This document shows, one piece after another, positions 24,211-34,232 of a DNA stretch of 64,000 bases. The stretch covers positions 31,133,965-31,197,964 of the forward strand of contig CM026557.1 of NCBI GenBank assembly GCA_015143295.1, written 5' to 3'. The notes below the pieces were generated by a model. The model saw nothing but the letters and a program-made list of their open reading frames with translations, ran no database searches and was not told the origin of the DNA. The stretch's first letter is position 1, and every line of letters starts with the position of its first letter. The DNA is from Tetracentron sinense. Its lineage: Eukaryota > Streptophyta > Magnoliopsida > Trochodendrales > Trochodendraceae. The translations under genes were made by a program, and so were the position numbers.

Positions 24211-24732
24211 GTTACAAAGTTCTCCAATTTTTCAAAAAGTCCTGAATAATACCCAACTTTTTTGTCAACCGATTAATTCACGAAATATTCACGACTTTTG
24301 GAAGAAAAAAAAAATAAAGATTTTTTCAAAAAGCCACAAATTTCAGAATTATTCATGGACTTTTTTGCAAAGAAATCCTAAATAAATATCTACTATATGA
24401 AATATATTTGTTTATAATTTTTATAATTAATAATATAATTTAATATTGTTCCATATTTATCCGAACATTTTCCCGATTTATTCCTGAATTTTTTAAATTT
24501 TGCCCTTTTTTTTTAACTTTTCGCTAGACGAATAATTCTCGAACCTTGACTTGGTAACTATGCTTGTGGGGGAAGATATCTTCACAGATTGTTATAACTT
24601 AACTAAATTACAGTATAAAAATTGAGGAAAAACATTTTTCAAAAAAATAGACACCCTATGAACTATGACATAATAGACAACCATCATATAAGTGCCTTAA
24701 CGTTTGGAGGTGTTTAGCTAAGGTTGCCTTAC

Positions 24733-26110
24733 ATACACATAAGAAAGCCAAACTAGATCTCAAAGACTTTAGGCCTATTAGCCTTGTGAGCAATCCTTAT
24801 AAGATTCTCTCTAAGGTGTTGGCTTCCCGACTCAAAGGTGTGATGGCATCCCTTATCTCTCCTCAGCAAAGTGCGTTTGTAGGGGAGCGCCAAATAATAG
24901 TTGAGATCCTTATTGCAAATGAATGCATTGATTCTAGGGTGCGTGATCGGAATCCGGGTATCCTGTGCAAGGTTGATATGGAGAAAGCTTACGATCATGT
25001 CAATTGGGAATTCCTTCTTTATGTTCTTAGAAGGATGGGATTTGGTGCTAAGTGGAGGATTTGGATGCGGTTGTGTATAGCTTCAGTCTCCTTTTCAGTA
25101 TTGGTGAATGGTAGTTCGGTGGGATTCTTTCCCAGCTCGAGGGGGTTACGACAGGCGGATCCGATTTCACCATTTCTTTTTGTGATTATTTCGGAAGCGT
25201 TAAGTAGAATGGTGTCTAGAGTAGAAGGGATTTTGTTCGAAGGGTTTCGAATTGGTAGCAATGACCCTAGGATTTCGCATCTCCAATTTGCGGATGACAT
25301 TCTCATTTTCAGTCGGGCTTCGAGAAGGGACCTTCTTAATATCAGATGTCTTCTTAGGTACTTTGAGGTAGTGTCGGGGCTCTGAATTAATTTGGCCAAG
25401 TCTGAAATTATTAAGGTAGGGGAGGTTCCTATTATGAATCATCTGGCCATTTGCCTAGGATGTCGGGTGGGCTCTGTTCCTTCTGTTTATTTAGGGATGC
25501 CGCTAGGGGTGAGCTATAAGAAGAAATCAGTGTGGAATCTGATCTTAGATCGTATTGAGAAAAGATTATCCGGGTGGAAGTGTTCCTATTTGTCCAAAGG
25601 AGAGAAATTGACTTTGATCCGGAGTACATTGCAGAACCTCCCGGCCTATTACTTGTCTTCCCTCACCATCCCTCGTTCAGTAGCAGCATTGATAGAGAGG
25701 AGGTAGAGGAATTTTCTTTGGAATGACAGAAGGGATAATGCTAAGTACCATTTAGTGGCTTGGTCCGAAATGTGTCGTCTCAAGGAAGAGGGAGGGTTGA
25801 GCCTCAAGTCGCTAATTCAAATGAACAAAGCCTTATTAGGCAAGTGGGTGTGGAGATTTGGGGAGGATAGAAACAGTCTTTGGTGGGAGGTGATTGCAGA
25901 CAAGTATGGGGAGAAGTGTTGTTGGATTCCTCTGGAGGTAAGAGGTTCTCACGGTTTGGGCTTTTGGAAAGGGATTATGGCTACGGTGATTTCAGCCAAG
26001 TATGCGAGTGTGATTTTTATAGGTCTAGAATTAGAGAGAAAGCTCTTTATGGAAAAGAGGGTTGTTTTACTTTCAGTAAACTTAAGAAGCTATGTTTCCC
26101 TGGTTAATAG
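24733..26110 (+). pseudogene. 5'-truncated L1-type LINE, ORF2 reverse transcriptase
   Basis: Translation runs through the non-LTR RT motifs: FRPISLVSNPYKILSKVLASR, SAFVGERQI, DMEKAYDHVNWEFL, GLRQADPISPFLF, the catalytic FADD (about 25291), and YLGMPLG. The C-terminal thumb and zf-RVT-like region follows (AWSEMCRLKEEGGL, ALLGKWVWRF). Stops occur at 25383 and 25705, and the frame is lost after about 25980. The endonuclease half is missing, as usual for 5'-truncated LINEs. It is antisense to the CIPK gene, inside intron 1. Confidence 0.9.
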
Positions 26111-27073
26111 GAAGGTATGGGGGCAACAGTCCAAAAGAATTATCCAATCTGAACCACCTCAATAAGCTTTTTCCCAGCTGACCTTATTTTTTTTTTGCCA
26201 CCAAGTTTTCAGTGGTAAAACAAACTGCTAAGATCCCCATCAGTATGATTTTGTGGCTATGCATATAAGAGGTACTGAACCAAATGACAAGGTCAGATTA
26301 CAGAGTCAGAAGACAGCATGGGGTGTAGGTACTATGTGTCCAAAGGGAGGATATAAAAAATGGAAAACAAGAACAAAAAACAAAAAAAAAAAGAGTCAAA
26401 AATGATAAAAGTACAAAAAAAAATGTTAATGATGACATGATAAGTATTCATAAAAAAACTCAAAAAAAATATTATTAAAAAAAAGTGAAAGTATGTATGC
26501 TTTTTTCCACAGAACATTTGGATGCTTGAGATTTTTAGCAACCTAGAAAGAGAAAATTAGAGAAGGGATTGCATCATCTAGTTTACCAAATAGGAATGAG
26601 ATTTTATTGAATTGGAAGGAAAAACAGATTAAGAGATAGGGCATTATACTAAGTTTAAAAAACAAATTATATGCATCCGAAGGGTCTAGTCCTTTGTCGG
26701 GGCTGGGACACCCTCCATTACCAAAAAAAATGATTTTAAAAATAAACTTCCTCATGAGTCAGGACCAATATAACTTTACTCCTTGAAACAATTAAAGTAA
26801 AAATACTTCAACATTACTATCTCAAAATACCGTATTTGAAAAATAAATCATGCATTACAAACAGAGTGATTGAACAAGTATAATTATGGGCTTCTAGATT
26901 GAGTATAACATTTAAGCAATCATAAGTGAAAGCAATCAACAAATGGATCTTAGTACTGTTCTCTATACAATATATGCCATTCAAAGTTCAAAGAAAATTA
27001 AGGATCTAATAAACAGAGAAACAAAGAGAGAGAGATGATAATTTAATAACCATAATAGTGATCCAAAAGATAC
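26111..27073. other. Unrecognised intron 1 sequence
   Basis: AT-rich, with A-rich tracts (26370-26490) and no coding or transposon signature that I can recognise. Confidence 0.4.
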
Positions 27074-27244
27074 CTGTTCAGCCATCTTGTGTTTGAGAAC
27101 CTTCTCCTTGTCAAGGATCTTGAGAGCCACTGGTTCCCCAGTTTCAGAATTCCTTGCAAACTTCACTTTTGCAAATGTTCCCTCTCCAATCGTCCTCCCC
27201 ACCTCATATTTACCCACTCGACGCTTGACTTTAGGTTGACTCAT
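27074..27244 (-). CDS. CIPK3: CIPK3-like calcium-sensor-interacting kinase, exon 1
   Basis: 57 codons from ATG (27244-27242) to the donor CAG|GTATCT. The N-terminus MSQPKVKRRVGKYEVGRTIG is followed by the glycine-rich loop GEGTFAKV (residues 20-27) and the ATP-binding Lys in VALKILD (residue 42), ending KHKMAEQ. This is the start of a CIPK/SnRK3 kinase and, among those I recall, is closest to CIPK3. The rest of the kinase and the C-terminal NAF (CBL-binding) and PPI domains lie beyond the window. A TTCCTGTAG acceptor six bases upstream of ATG suggests that the coding exon is preceded by a 5'-UTR intron. Exon 2 lies 17.4 kb away. Confidence 0.88.
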
Positions 27245-27250
27245 TTTTGC

Positions 27251-28800
27251 CTACAGGAACTTGTAGCGACTTTTTATCCTTGGCAGTTCTGTGCAATTCT
27301 AAAAACTCCCTGAAATACATATATCCGACCATTACCCCCAGAACCGAAATTATGGCCATAAGTATTTAGCAGACCTCACCATTATTAAAATTGAGCCAGC
27401 AAAAATTTAGTGACCAACCAAAAAGAGAAAGGGTTTTTAAACCATCAAATTGAATGTCGTGGCAAGTAGTGAAAAGTTTATAAGGAAATTTACAAAATCA
27501 TACTACCGATTTATGTTAACAACTTGTTCTATAAAAGTTTTTTTTAAAAAGACAAGTATTTGAACCCTGTAACCATGATCATATCCACCACTAAATGCAC
27601 TCAATTGTCATAAATTGTAAACACAGACTAAGCTAATGCTTAATTCATCAACCAACGTCATAATTTGAGTTGCAATGATTGCCTTTCAAAAATAAATGTT
27701 GAGAGGTACAGGGACAGTTTCAACATTCTAAATCAGAAATTAAAATCATTACAGAATGATGTTAAAATAAAGGAAGAACTTGCCAAAATATAATAACCTT
27801 AGAAGTTAACATCTTCAGTGTAAGTTTTGAATCATATCCAAAAATCCAAACCCCTAAATAGTTCACGTTTCACTCAGAATCCTCTATTTTGGCGAAGTAG
27901 AGAGAGAGAGAGAGGGAGTGGGAGAAAGTCACCAACATACTTCTTTTTAACACTTCACAAAGCTCAAATTTCACGCAAAATCCCAGCTCACCCGTCCATC
28001 CGCCACAAGTTAGACTAAAATATAGATAAATAAGCAATCGTTCCAAATTCAAATCCTACAAGTAATAATAATTATAATAATAAAAGTCAACAATCCAATT
28101 CCATAAGCAACAAAAATAAATAAAGAAATAGACCCAATAGCTTCAAATCACAGCTCACCAACCAGAAATTCGAACTAACATAAGTACCGAATTTCAGCAG
28201 CTCGAACCATTGATTTTCAGAAAATGAGAAAAAGGGAGTAAATAAAAAGGAAAACCTCATAAACCCCAAAAAAAAAAAAGGCTTCAAATTCAAAATCAAC
28301 CAGAACCCAGCTCCAAAATAATTCCACCTAATCAATACTGATTGAAACTCCAAGAATTTAAACATGACAAACAATAAAAAAAATTATATATAAATAACCT
28401 TGGGGTTTAGTCCATATAGTTCAGAATAAGCAGAACATCAACCCAATTTAGCCCACTAGAGAGAACATTCCCACCACAAACCCCAGATTAACAGATCAAA
28501 ATCAAGAATACAGAAAACAATAGAAAAGGGTAAGAGAGAGAATTAAGAGATAGAGAGAGAGAGATGAACCTTGAAGGAGGAGGAGATGATAAGAAGAAGA
28601 AAAGCTGGCGGTTCTTAACACGGCTCTTGAGAGACTGGTTGGGCCAAGACAGTGAGATTTGATATTGAGACTGCCAAAAAAGAGGCAATGATGCCTTGTG
28701 CTTAAAAAGGACCTTGTGCATTGTGAGAGATTCTGCTCCATATGTTTGCTTTTTTACTCTTCTTATTACATTTTACCGTAGTGGAGCCAGAGCTGAAGGT
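27251..28800 (-). promoter_or_regulatory. Probable 5' UTR intron(s) and promoter region of the CIPK gene
   Basis: Two CT-rich tracts on the minus strand (28526-28600 and 27897-27920) look like 5'-UTR sequence. A possible UTR exon ends CTTCAAG|GTTCATC at 28570, and the acceptor TTCCTGTAG is at 27251. I see no convincing TATA box. The exon structure is inference and needs transcripts. No protein-coding potential is apparent. Confidence 0.4.
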
Positions 28801-28861
28801 TGAGGCTGGATGGAGATCAAATCACAGCCGAGGAGAGTTCGATCGTACCCACAAATCAACA

Positions 28862-29078
28862 CGTGTCTCTTTTAACCCTTATTAATTATGGTTAAAAATT
28901 CATTAACCCTTTGGAGTTTCAACAATCTAACCTTAGTTTTTAGAAAAAATATTAATCCTAAGAATTAAAAATTATTAACTAGAGTTAAAAGTTTTTTTTA
29001 TATTTTTTCTAAAAATCAAAATCAGGTTATTGAACGGTCACTCAATTTTAACCGCAATTAATAGGGGTACGTGTGGGA
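28862..29078. mobile_element. MITE-like inverted repeat (family M)
   Basis: The left arm CCCTTATTAATTATGGTTAA and the right arm (reverse complement CCCCTATTAATTGCGGTTAA) are imperfect inverted repeats; TTTTTAGAAAAAATAT occurs in both arms. A related structure is nested in the hAT element at 33838-34048, and degenerate relatives lie at 49690 and 51970. There is no coding sequence. Confidence 0.6.
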
Positions 29079-29597
29079 CTGATTGAACTATCCCAAGTTC
29101 AATCGCAAGTGGCTGTGATTCTATCTAGGGGCGACTACTACCCAAGCCGGACAAGTACAACAACCCCTGTCTTCTCTCTCTCTCTCTTTAAATATATGAT
29201 AATGTACCTCTATGATGGATTGAAAATGATGCTCCCTGGACCCTAATCCTGTTCCATTCACATGGAAATTCTGGAATCTGTTGGGTGTGTGTAGTGTGGG
29301 GGCGGGGGGCTGTTTCCTTTCAATTACCTTAGAGTAACGCCTTGTGGCGTTATTGAGTTCAACCCAAAAAAAAAACACACATGGAAATTCTGGAATTTGC
29401 TCCTTCATCGCTATCCTTAGCATTATGTATTGGATTAGGATTCTCCCATTTTTAAATAAAAGAAAGATAAAAGGACTTGTGGTGGGTCTCACGCGCAAGT
29501 CCTTTTATCTGTTTCCCTGCAAGGATAGTCTTTTTTTTTGGGGGGGGGGGGGGGATTTCAAGGAGATCTTTTGCCTTTGTTTTTAACATGTAATTCC
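29079..29597. other. Intergenic, low-complexity tracts
   Basis: Holds a (CT)n run (29172-29188), two copies of ACATGGAAATTCTGGAAT (29260 and 29380) and an oligo-T/oligo-G block (29531-29554). No gene recognised. Confidence 0.4.
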
Positions 29598-29619
29598 ATG
29601 ATATTTCCCACATTTTACT

Positions 29620-29769
29620 CTTTTTTTTTTTTTTTTGAAATGAGACACACAGTTAGGCCGCAACCCCGGTTTGCAAGTCAGTATCTGTTCTAAGTTAAAG
29701 GCGGGTGGAGAGTGCAACCCACTCTCACCCTCTCGAGAATGGAACTCAAAACCTCCTTCCTAAGGAAGG
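29620..29769 (-). repeat. Possible retroposon with oligo(T) head (minus-strand poly-A)
   Basis: A 17-base T run (29620-29636) precedes about 130 bp with CCGCAACCCCGG and a GAATGGAACTCAAAACC phrase. On the minus strand this ends in poly-A and has a weak tRNA B-box-like GTTTTGAGTTCCATTC. A SINE is possible but unproven. Confidence 0.3.
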
Positions 29770-30918
29770 TGTAAAGGGAAATTTTCGGGACTAACGGTAC
29801 CTTACAGGGGTTGCATGGTTCATGTTCTGCATTTGTCTGCATATGCGCATCATTCATACCCTTTGTCATATGGCACGCTCTTCGAAGGAAATGACGTTCC
29901 GTACATAATCGTCCAAGGTTCAGCTAGGGTTCGTCCTCCACAAGGTAAGCAGTCGTCTGACCTATCATACACTCCGACGATCAAGTCAGGATAAAGCATA
30001 GGTATATGAGCATGAGAGTGTGGAGATACTTATCGTGAGGTCATTAAGCACATGTGCTTGAGGACGGGCTCTGGTGTTGTGCTCTGGAGGACGAGCAATG
30101 GAGACGTAAATGACGTAGCTCAGGAGTCACAGAGAACGTAGCTCGGAGTCACAGAGGACGTAGCTCGAGTACAGTTGATAGCGGAGAACATAGCTCGGAG
30201 GACGTAGCTCGGACAACGTAGCTTGGGTACAGTTGACAACGGAGAATGTAGCTCGGACAACGTGACTCAGGTACAGTTAACAACGGAGAACGTAGCTCGG
30301 GTACAGTTGACAACAGAGAACGTAGCTCGGACAACGTAGCTCGGGTACAGTTGACAACGGAGAATGTAGCTCGGACAACGTAGCTCGGGTGCAGTTGACT
30401 GCGTCAAGCACAAGTGCAGATGATCAATTTCGTGGTCGTGCAAGTGGTAGTATGTCATTAACATATCACCAAGTAGATAAACATGAAACATTAGATACTG
30501 ACAGAGTGTAAGGATACCGTTCATGGAGAACATTAGGCAGACATGACCGATTCGAGAGAGCATCCAGTGACCATAATCGATTGTGAGGCCGTGGAGAGCA
30601 TCAAGTGGCCGGAGAAGATCAAATGAAGAGGAGAGAATCAGGTGGGGACTGTCTGCATAGCCCTTCGGGGTTGGGGTGTGAACGAACCAAGCCTCCCAGT
30701 TCTCCTTCTTTTTCTCCTTCTTTTGCCTTTCCTTAATTTCTTTCTTGTCTTCCGCACCATCCTCTTCTCTCTGGTGATTCTTGTTTATTTATAGGCATTT
30801 GGAATCATCATGACTTGTATGGTCATGATAATGTCACCTGTCAGATAACACTCAAGATAGCCAGCACATACCCCAAGTGGGCTTAAGTCGGTTAGTTTTT
30901 TAGAGTAGGGAATTCTCA
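29770..30918 (-). repeat. 3' LTR of element C
   Basis: On the minus strand it runs TGAGAATTCCC...CTTTACA. A CCTATAAATAAAC TATA box (about 30787-30799) is followed by a purine-rich leader, consistent with U3-R order. Confidence 0.6.
30100..30400 (-). repeat. GTAGCTCGG short tandem repeats in LTR C
   Basis: More than ten copies of ACGTAGCTCGG are arranged with ACAGTTGACAACGGAGAA spacers (about 20-45 bp periods). The same array lies in the truncated copy at 32155-32331. Confidence 0.85.
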
Positions 30919-31826
30919 TTTTACCCCTTACTTTTACGAATTTTACCCATTATATTAAGTCCCTTCTCGGTGCCTTGGACTTCATTCGAGGTGCCGAGAA
31001 TACATCATAGGTAAAATCTTCGAAGACGAAACATTGGTAGGACGGCCATTCTTGCTTACAACGGGTGCAAGTGCCTGAGAATGAACATTGGTGATAAGGC
31101 CGCTCTGCCAAATAATAGCCTACATGCTGCATATACAAACAAGTAACTTCCTCCCAAGTAGTTAGAGCACGAAAATGTACAGAGAGCAGTAACACTTCTA
31201 AAATGAATAATCTTTTTATGTCTACGCTTGTAGGGCATAGACACATTATGAGATGACAATAAATAAGCACGGAAGCGTCATAACGTAACACATCATAAAT
31301 GTAATCAGACAAATGACATTTCATAAGAGAGGCCTCGTGGTGGGACACCATGCTCAGATGACATTTCATTAGTATAAGCCGCTGGTTTGCTCAGATGACA
31401 ATTCATTTGATTGAGCCACATGTGTCCTGTGGTGAGTACCGTGCTCAGATGATAAGTCATTTGACATTGCATTTGAGACACATTTCTTTTAACAGTTCAT
31501 TGCTCATTCACAGTATATTTCAACAATTCATTTGATATTTCATTATTCATTTGATATTTCACTTCACAATTCATTTGACCTAGAGGACAGATTTGCCCCT
31601 CCATCTAGGGATGCATGTGTGGCATTGGCATTGCAAGTATGTAAATTTAAAGAATTAAGGTGTAGGAATACCGTATGACGTGGCATAAATGATAGGATGG
31701 AAGAGGACTACGGACCAAACGACCGAGCCTCTAATGCCGTGGAGAGGATGTGTACTGCTAGCCCCGAATTTCTTGAAGATGACATTGTTAGCTGTTTTGT
31801 TCGACTTCCCACAGACGACGCCATTT
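30919..31826 (-). other. Interior of element C
   Basis: Purine tract at one end, primer site at the other. Between them are a 139-codon frame on the minus strand (30950-31369) without recognisable motifs and repeated CAGATGACA/TTCATTTGA phrases (31290-31570). I find no Gag, protease, RT or integrase motif. Confidence 0.5.
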
Positions 31827-32331
31827 TGTAAAGGGAAATTTTCGGGACTAGCGGTACCTTATAGGGGTTGCATGGTTCATGTCCTGCATTTGTCTGCATA
31901 TGGGTGTCATCCATATCTTATGGCACGCTCTTCGAAGGAAACGACGTTCTGTACATACTTGACCAAGGTTCAGCTCGGGTTCATCCTCCACAAGGTGGAC
32001 GGTCGTCCAACTTGTCATACACTCCGACAATCAAGTCAGTATAAAGCATAGGTATATGAGCATGAGAGTGTGGAGATACTTATCGTGAGGTCATTGAGCA
32101 CGTGTGCTTGAGGACGGGCTCTGGTGTTATGCTCTGGAGGATGAGTGATGGAGACGTAGATGACGTAGCTCAGAAGTCATAGAGGATGTAGCTCGGGGTC
32201 ATAAAGGACGTAGATCAGAGGCATAGAGGACGTAGCTCAGGTATAGTTGATAACGAAGAACATAGCTTGGAGGACGTAGCTCGAACAACGTAGCTCAGGT
32301 ACAGTTGACAACGGAGAACGTAGCTCGGACA
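31827..32331 (-). repeat. Truncated 5' LTR of element C
   Basis: Matches 29770 to about 30340 with substitutions and some indels in the short repeats, then changes abruptly to the 855-bp repeat at 32332. Confidence 0.75.
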
Positions 32332-33083
32332 AATAATCTATTTGTTCACTAATGCTAGATGTTTGTCTATAACTTAAAGTATAATCGTTAAAAAATGTAA
32401 AAAAAATTAGGATTTTAGTATTTATAGACTCGTTTATTGTAGACATCCTACTCTTTCCATTTCGACAAATACTTGGGGTTTGGTGGGGCCCACCCCCAAA
32501 GTGTTTCTCCTTTTGACAAGATAGTAGGGGCGTGTATGCCGAGATAGTGGGGGAGTATTAGGCTAGCAATTGCCTTAGTTATATTGATTCATCCCTTCTT
32601 TATCATTTATCAAGTGTTAGTATTTGTCTTTGCGAGTTAATCAATGGTGAGTAGATTTCTTGCATAAGAGAAACACTTTTTTAATTATTCAATCTGAATG
32701 TAATTCGAATCTTAGTTCTGGGACTTCTAAGTCTTATATTTTGATATTATTCATTCAGAATTTATTATGTATGAAAACTGATTGTCTGACTTTGTTTTAT
32801 GTTCTCTTAGATTATACGAATACACCTTGTGAGCCATATGAAACGAGGTGTGAACGACGGCTTCTGTCCTGGTTAAGCTTAGCATGGACCGTGCTGTCGG
32901 CTGCCATTTAGCTTTGGCGACTGTCATGTGCCCTAGATTTATCCCTTGGTGAGTTTCCCAATTTTTAAATTTCTTCTCTTTTCCTATTTGATAACAATGT
33001 GATTTTTTTCTTAGTTCTAAATTATATTTATTCGGTAAAGTAGTTTATAACTCCACTATAATTATTTGGAAATTATGATGCAG

Positions 33084-33148
33084 AATCAGTGACTGATAAA
33101 AAAGGACTATTAGTTCTTGGTTGCGTCTTTCAATCGACGTCACTAATG
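33084..33148 (+). other. Exon-like cassette (example; one per array unit)
   Basis: GATGCAG|AATCAGTGAC...CACTAATG|GTATGT has a good acceptor and donor and a 65-nt body readable in one frame. Equivalents start near 34552, 35420, 36260, 37667, 38522 and 39378. Some copies carry an in-frame TGA (AAAAAATGAC instead of AAAAAAGGAC) and one has lost the donor, so coding constraint is doubtful. A second segment in each unit ends CCCTTG|GTGAGT or GTTAGT (for example 32948). Confidence 0.4.
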
Positions 33149-33628
33149 GTATGTGTCACCCTTTTATTTTAATTTTCTTTTGTATCGTAATAATCTATTT
33201 ATTCACTAATGCTGGATATTAGTCCATCACTTAAAGTATAATCGTTAAAAAAAGTAAAAAAAATAGGATTTTACTATTTAGAGACTCCTTGTCGTAGACA
33301 TCCTACTCTTACCATTACGACAAATACTTGGGGTTTGGTGGGGCCCATCCCAAATGTGTTTATCTTTCTGGCAAGATAGTAGGGGCGTATATGCCTTGAT
33401 GGTGGTGGCGTATATGGCTAGCAATTTGCCTTAGTTATAATGATCCATCCTTTCTCTACATTTATCAAGTGTTAGTATTTGTCTTTCCGAGTTAATCAAT
33501 GGTGAGTGGATTTCTTGCGTAAGAGAAATTCTTTTCTAATTATTCAATCTGAATGTAATTCAAATCTTAGTTTTGGTACTTCTAAGTCTTATATTTTGAT
33601 ATTATTCATTCAGAATTTATTATATATG

Positions 33629-34232
33629 CAGGGGCGGAGCCAGGGGGGGGCCATGGCCCCCCCAAATTTTTTGTAAATCCCTTCTCTACTAGTATGACTA
33701 GTGGGCCCCTCAATTAAAAAAAAATATTTTTAGTATACTTGGCCCCCCCCCAATTTTTTTGTCCTATATGATGTAGTGGCCCCCCCAATTTTTTTTGTCA
33801 CATATATAGTGGCCCCCCAATGGAGTCCCCTTATGCTCATGTCCCTATTGACACCCCTTAACTATGGTTAAAATTCACCCAATCTCATGGTTCACCTACT
33901 TATCCTTGATTTAAAAAAAAAATATTTAAATAATTTTAATCTTAGGAGTTAGTGAATTTTTAACAAGGGTTCAAAAAGAAATTTGATATATTTTTTTTAA
34001 ACCAAGGAGGTGGGTGAATCTTAACCACAATGAAGGGGTATTAATAGGACAGGTGGCGACCTCAAAGGTATTACCGAGAAAAAAAAAATTTCAAAATAAA
34101 AAAACTACCCCAAAAAAAATTTTCTCGGGGGCTACGCCCCCGAACCCCCAAATCCCATACCCTCAAACCAAATTTTTTTTTGTATACATGTATTTTGGCC
34201 CCCCCAATGAAAAATTCCTGGCTCCGCCCCTG
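33629..34232. mobile_element. hAT-type nonautonomous transposon
   Basis: 604 bp with inverted ends CAGGGGCGGAGCCAGG...CCTGGCTCCGCCCCTG and perfect 8-bp duplications TATATATG (33621-33628 and 34233-34240). The 8-bp duplication and CAG..CTG ends fit the hAT superfamily. It has no transposase. The inside is G/C-run-rich near both ends and contains a second nested inverted-repeat element. Confidence 0.93.
33838..34048. mobile_element. MITE-like element nested in the hAT element (family M)
   Basis: Arms start TGTCCCTATTGACACCCCTT and end (reverse complement) TGTCCTATTAATACCCCTT, each followed by a TGGTTAA-ATTCACC stretch. It resembles the inverted repeat at 28862-29078. Confidence 0.65.

Larger units (their letters stand above)
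11943..24563. mobile_element. Inverted-repeat DNA transposon, split by element 2
   Basis: The left arm (11943-12465, starting GCATAGTTATTATGTCAGG) and right arm (24211-24563, ending CCTTGACTTGGTAACTATGC) are imperfect reverse complements over about 200-300 bp. They share TAATCGGGAAA, TATATTTCATATA and TAGATATTTATT blocks. Without the inserted retroelement it would be about 870 bp. The middle holds words such as TTTTTCAAAAAGTC; a unit starting GTTACAAAGTTC at 12300 recurs at 24211. I see no transposase and no clear target duplication. Long arms suggest a foldback or MULE-type nonautonomous element, but this is inference. Confidence 0.6.
9709..27073 (-). other. Giant intron 1 of the CIPK3-like gene
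   Basis: 17,365 bp with a GTATCT donor (27073 side) and TTGTGCAG acceptor (9709 side). Most of it is transposon: a copia remnant, an inverted-repeat DNA element, an Athila-like element with two nested solo LTRs, and a truncated LINE. The copia, Athila-like and LINE insertions lie antisense to the gene; the inverted-repeat element has no clear orientation. The 9709-10315 part is AT-rich and unrecognised. Confidence 0.8.
29770..32331 (-). mobile_element. Small minus-strand LTR element C, 5' LTR truncated
   Basis: Direct copies starting TGTAAAGGGAAATTTTCGGGAC lie at 29770 and 31827. Next to the second is TTCCCACAGACGACGCCA (31806-31823), the reverse complement of a TGGCGCCGTCTGTGGGAA-type primer site with one change, common in plant Ty3/gypsy elements. 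A purine tract on the minus strand (TAAGGGGTAAAA, 30919-30930) abuts the proposed LTR start at 30918. This gives a 3' LTR of about 1,149 bp and an interior of only about 908 bp without gag or pol. The other LTR stops at 32331 inside its own repeats, where the 855-bp array begins. Confidence 0.7.

Noticed and set aside
25019-25442. Minus-strand frames opposite the LINE
   Set aside because: They are shadows of the plus-strand reverse transcriptase, whose motifs are clear.
28087-28374. Phe/Leu-rich minus-strand frame near the CIPK 5' end
   Set aside because: AT-rich leader or intron sequence; composition is explained by T-rich DNA and no start context or domain is visible.
29531-29554. Oligo-T/oligo-G run as a regulatory G-tract
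   Set aside because: A homopolymer pair in intergenic DNA, possibly even an assembly artefact; no supporting context.
30149-30563. Minus-strand frames with repeated PELRSPLSTV peptides
   Set aside because: They are translations of the GTAGCTCGG minisatellite, not a repeat protein.
30950-31369. 139-codon minus-strand frame in element C
   Set aside because: No recognisable domain; the repeated HEASLMKCHL-like phrase reflects a nucleotide repeat.
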